Source of the DNA: Pseudomonadota bacterium
Lineage (GTDB): Bacteria; Pseudomonadota; Gammaproteobacteria; Pseudomonadales; Oceanobacteraceae
Direction: 5' to 3'
DNA: 5,889 nucleotides
NCBI GenBank assembly: GCA_023399105.1
Contig: JAEWQT010000296.1
Coordinates: forward strand, 1-5,889
The position numbers and the translations under genes were made by a program. The notes under the pieces are model-generated. The model made no database searches, was not told the DNA's origin, and worked only from the letters and a program-made list of their open reading frames with translations. Numbering within the stretch: the stretch's first letter is position 1; the number at the start of each line of letters is the position of its first letter. Positions 4,681 to 5,889 of the stretch are shown here, one piece after another.

Positions 4681-5889
4681 ATGACTGAAGGATCAGGCGC
4701 TGAAGCAACCCGCCGCTGGCGCGACAAATACTTCGATCTGCTGGATCGGCATGAAAAACTGAAACGTAATCAGGAACAGCAACACGAGCAGATGCGGCGT
4801 GGGTTGGTGATGGTCTCATTGTTGGCCCAGGGCCAGGCCGGCAATATCGACACCTCACTGAACGACCTGCGCACAGCCCTGAAAAACGGCAGCACATTGC
4901 ATCGTATTCTGGATGATCTGGAGCGTGCGGTACGCCAATTTGAAGATCTGAACATTGCCCAGGCCGAAGTGTTACTGGGACAAATCAGTGATGCGGCAGA
5001 GAAGCTTGGCCAATGCCCGCTGCCGCGCGAATTACAGAAACGCATCAAAGACGTGCAGAAAAGCGCTGGCAACGAGCTGAAACACTGGTCCGGGTACATT
5101 CACCAACTGCAGAACTGGATTCAGATCGTTGGTGACATCGCAACTCTGGAAGGCCATGAAGATGCCCGTCAAAGCAAATGGTGGCAGCGCTGGTTCAAAC
5201 CGGCGGAACAGCCCACTGAAGAAGTCATCGCCAAAGAAGTTGAAGCCAGCGAACCGGGGTTTTCCCATATTGCTCAGGACGTCTCCGATACCCTGCTGAA
5301 TCTGCTGGCGCAGCTGGTGGTACCGGAACGCCTGAATTATCAGTCACAAAGCCTGCAACAGCGTTTACAACAAGGCCTCAACTGGTTCGAGCTGGTACCG
5401 CTGCTGGAAGACACCACCGAATTTCTGCTGCAGTGCCTGGGCAACAGCCAGGCCGAGTTGGAAAACTTTCTGCACAGTCTGGATCAGCGCCTGCAGGCCA
5501 TCCGGATTCTGGTTACCGAAGCCAGTGCCGGTCAGGCCGACCGCAAACAAGCGCGGGAATCCCTCGACAGCATGGTCCGCGAACAGATTGCCGATATCCG
5601 CTCAGTGGTCACCGGCTCTGGCGATTTGGGTGAGCTGGGCATCAGCGTCCGTGACCACCTGCTGCTGATCGTGGAAGCAATGGACAAATACCAGCGTGAA
5701 GAAAACGAGCGTGAACAACGGCTGGCCGAAAAGCTGGAGCTGCTGCAAAGCCGTTTGAATGAAATGGAAAAAGAAGTCAGCGACAGTCGCGTCGCCATTG
5801 AAGAACAACGCCGCCGCGCCAGCCACGACCACTTAACCGGTCTGCCCAATCGCGATGCCTACCAGAAAAAACTGGAAGAAGAACTGGCT
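4681..5889 (+). CDS. GGDEF-domain diguanylate cyclase (5' part, open at window end)
   Basis: The first 403 residues of a large soluble protein are visible, running off the window without a stop. The start ATG has GGGGA six bases upstream. No signal peptide or membrane segment is seen. Residues 1-335 are mostly helical, acidic and Gln/Leu-rich, match no domain I recognise, and include a Trp-rich patch WWQRWF at 167-172. Residues ~337-381 are heptad-like and Glu/Arg/Leu-rich, a likely coiled coil for dimerisation. DHLTGLPNRDAY (383-394) is the standard opening of a GGDEF domain, which makes c-di-GMP from two GTP; the GG(D/E)EF catalytic loop and any inhibitory site lie beyond the window, so activity cannot be judged. 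Position after dsbA and the EEP gene matches Pseudomonas PA5487 (called DgcP or DgcH), a soluble cyclase reported to act with the polar protein FimV (from memory). Orthology is inferred from gene order and architecture. Confidence 0.87.
   Translation, partial: MTEGSGAEATRRWRDKYFDLLDRHEKLKRNQEQQHEQMRRGLVMVSLLAQGQAGNIDTSLNDLRTALKNGSTLHRILDDLERAVRQFEDLNIAQAEVLLGQISDAAEKLGQCPLPRELQKRIKDVQKSAGNELKHWSGYIHQLQNWIQIVGDIATLEGHEDARQSKWWQRWFKPAEQPTEEVIAKEVEASEPGFSHIAQDVSDTLLNLLAQLVVPERLNYQSQSLQQRLQQGLNWFELVPLLEDTTEFLLQCLGNSQAELENFLHSLDQRLQAIRILVTEASAGQADRKQARESLDSMVREQIADIRSVVTGSGDLGELGISVRDHLLLIVEAMDKYQREENEREQRLAEKLELLQSRLNEMEKEVSDSRVAIEEQRRRASHDHLTGLPNRDAYQKKLEEELA

Noticed and set aside
1..5889. Mobile elements, CRISPR arrays, tRNA genes or defence systems
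   Set aside because: No transposase, direct-repeat array, tRNA-like cloverleaf or integration site was seen. Coding is continuous and composition looks uniform, as expected of core chromosome.

Overview
The window looks like ordinary, densely coded chromosome from a marine-type gammaproteobacterium related to Pseudomonas or the Oceanospirillales. The base composition is moderately GC-rich. The block engB / cytochrome c5 / cytochrome c4 / dsbA / endonuclease-exonuclease-phosphatase (EEP) protein / GGDEF protein matches the order I recall from Pseudomonas (the PA5492 to PA5487 region). The lineage is inferred from protein resemblance and gene order; no database search was run.

Layout. Positions 1-1057 hold the end of a zinc-uptake operon on the + strand: the 3' part of znuC and a complete znuB, overlapping by 8 bases. 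A 233-base gap (1058-1290) separates znuB from the convergent engB (minus strand, 1291-1944). The gap holds a bidirectional terminator and, beyond it on the minus strand, a promoter-like element followed by a strong intrinsic terminator. Together these suggest an undescribed small RNA of about 120 nt. A divergent promoter region (1945-2078) precedes two exported c-type cytochromes on the + strand, a monoheme c5 (2079-2375) and a diheme c4 (2422-3027), closed by a textbook terminator at 3040-3065. A new + strand unit then begins: dsbA (3186-3824), translationally coupled to a cytosolic EEP-superfamily protein (3821-4615). After 65 bases comes a large soluble protein (4681 to the window end) whose C-terminal part is just entering a GGDEF diguanylate cyclase domain.

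How the genes work together. ZnuBC imports zinc. EngB supports 50S ribosome assembly. Cytochromes c4 and c5 carry electrons in the periplasm to terminal oxidases. DsbA introduces disulfides into exported proteins, possibly including the Cys79/Cys82 pair of cytochrome c5 (inference). The diguanylate cyclase would link the downstream end of the dsbA unit to c-di-GMP signalling.

Most of the region is conventional. The points most worth a second look are the putative sRNA beside engB, with the same C-rich 8-mer in two hairpin loops, the CPAC active site of DsbA, and the conserved but unexplained dsbA-EEP-GGDEF cluster.
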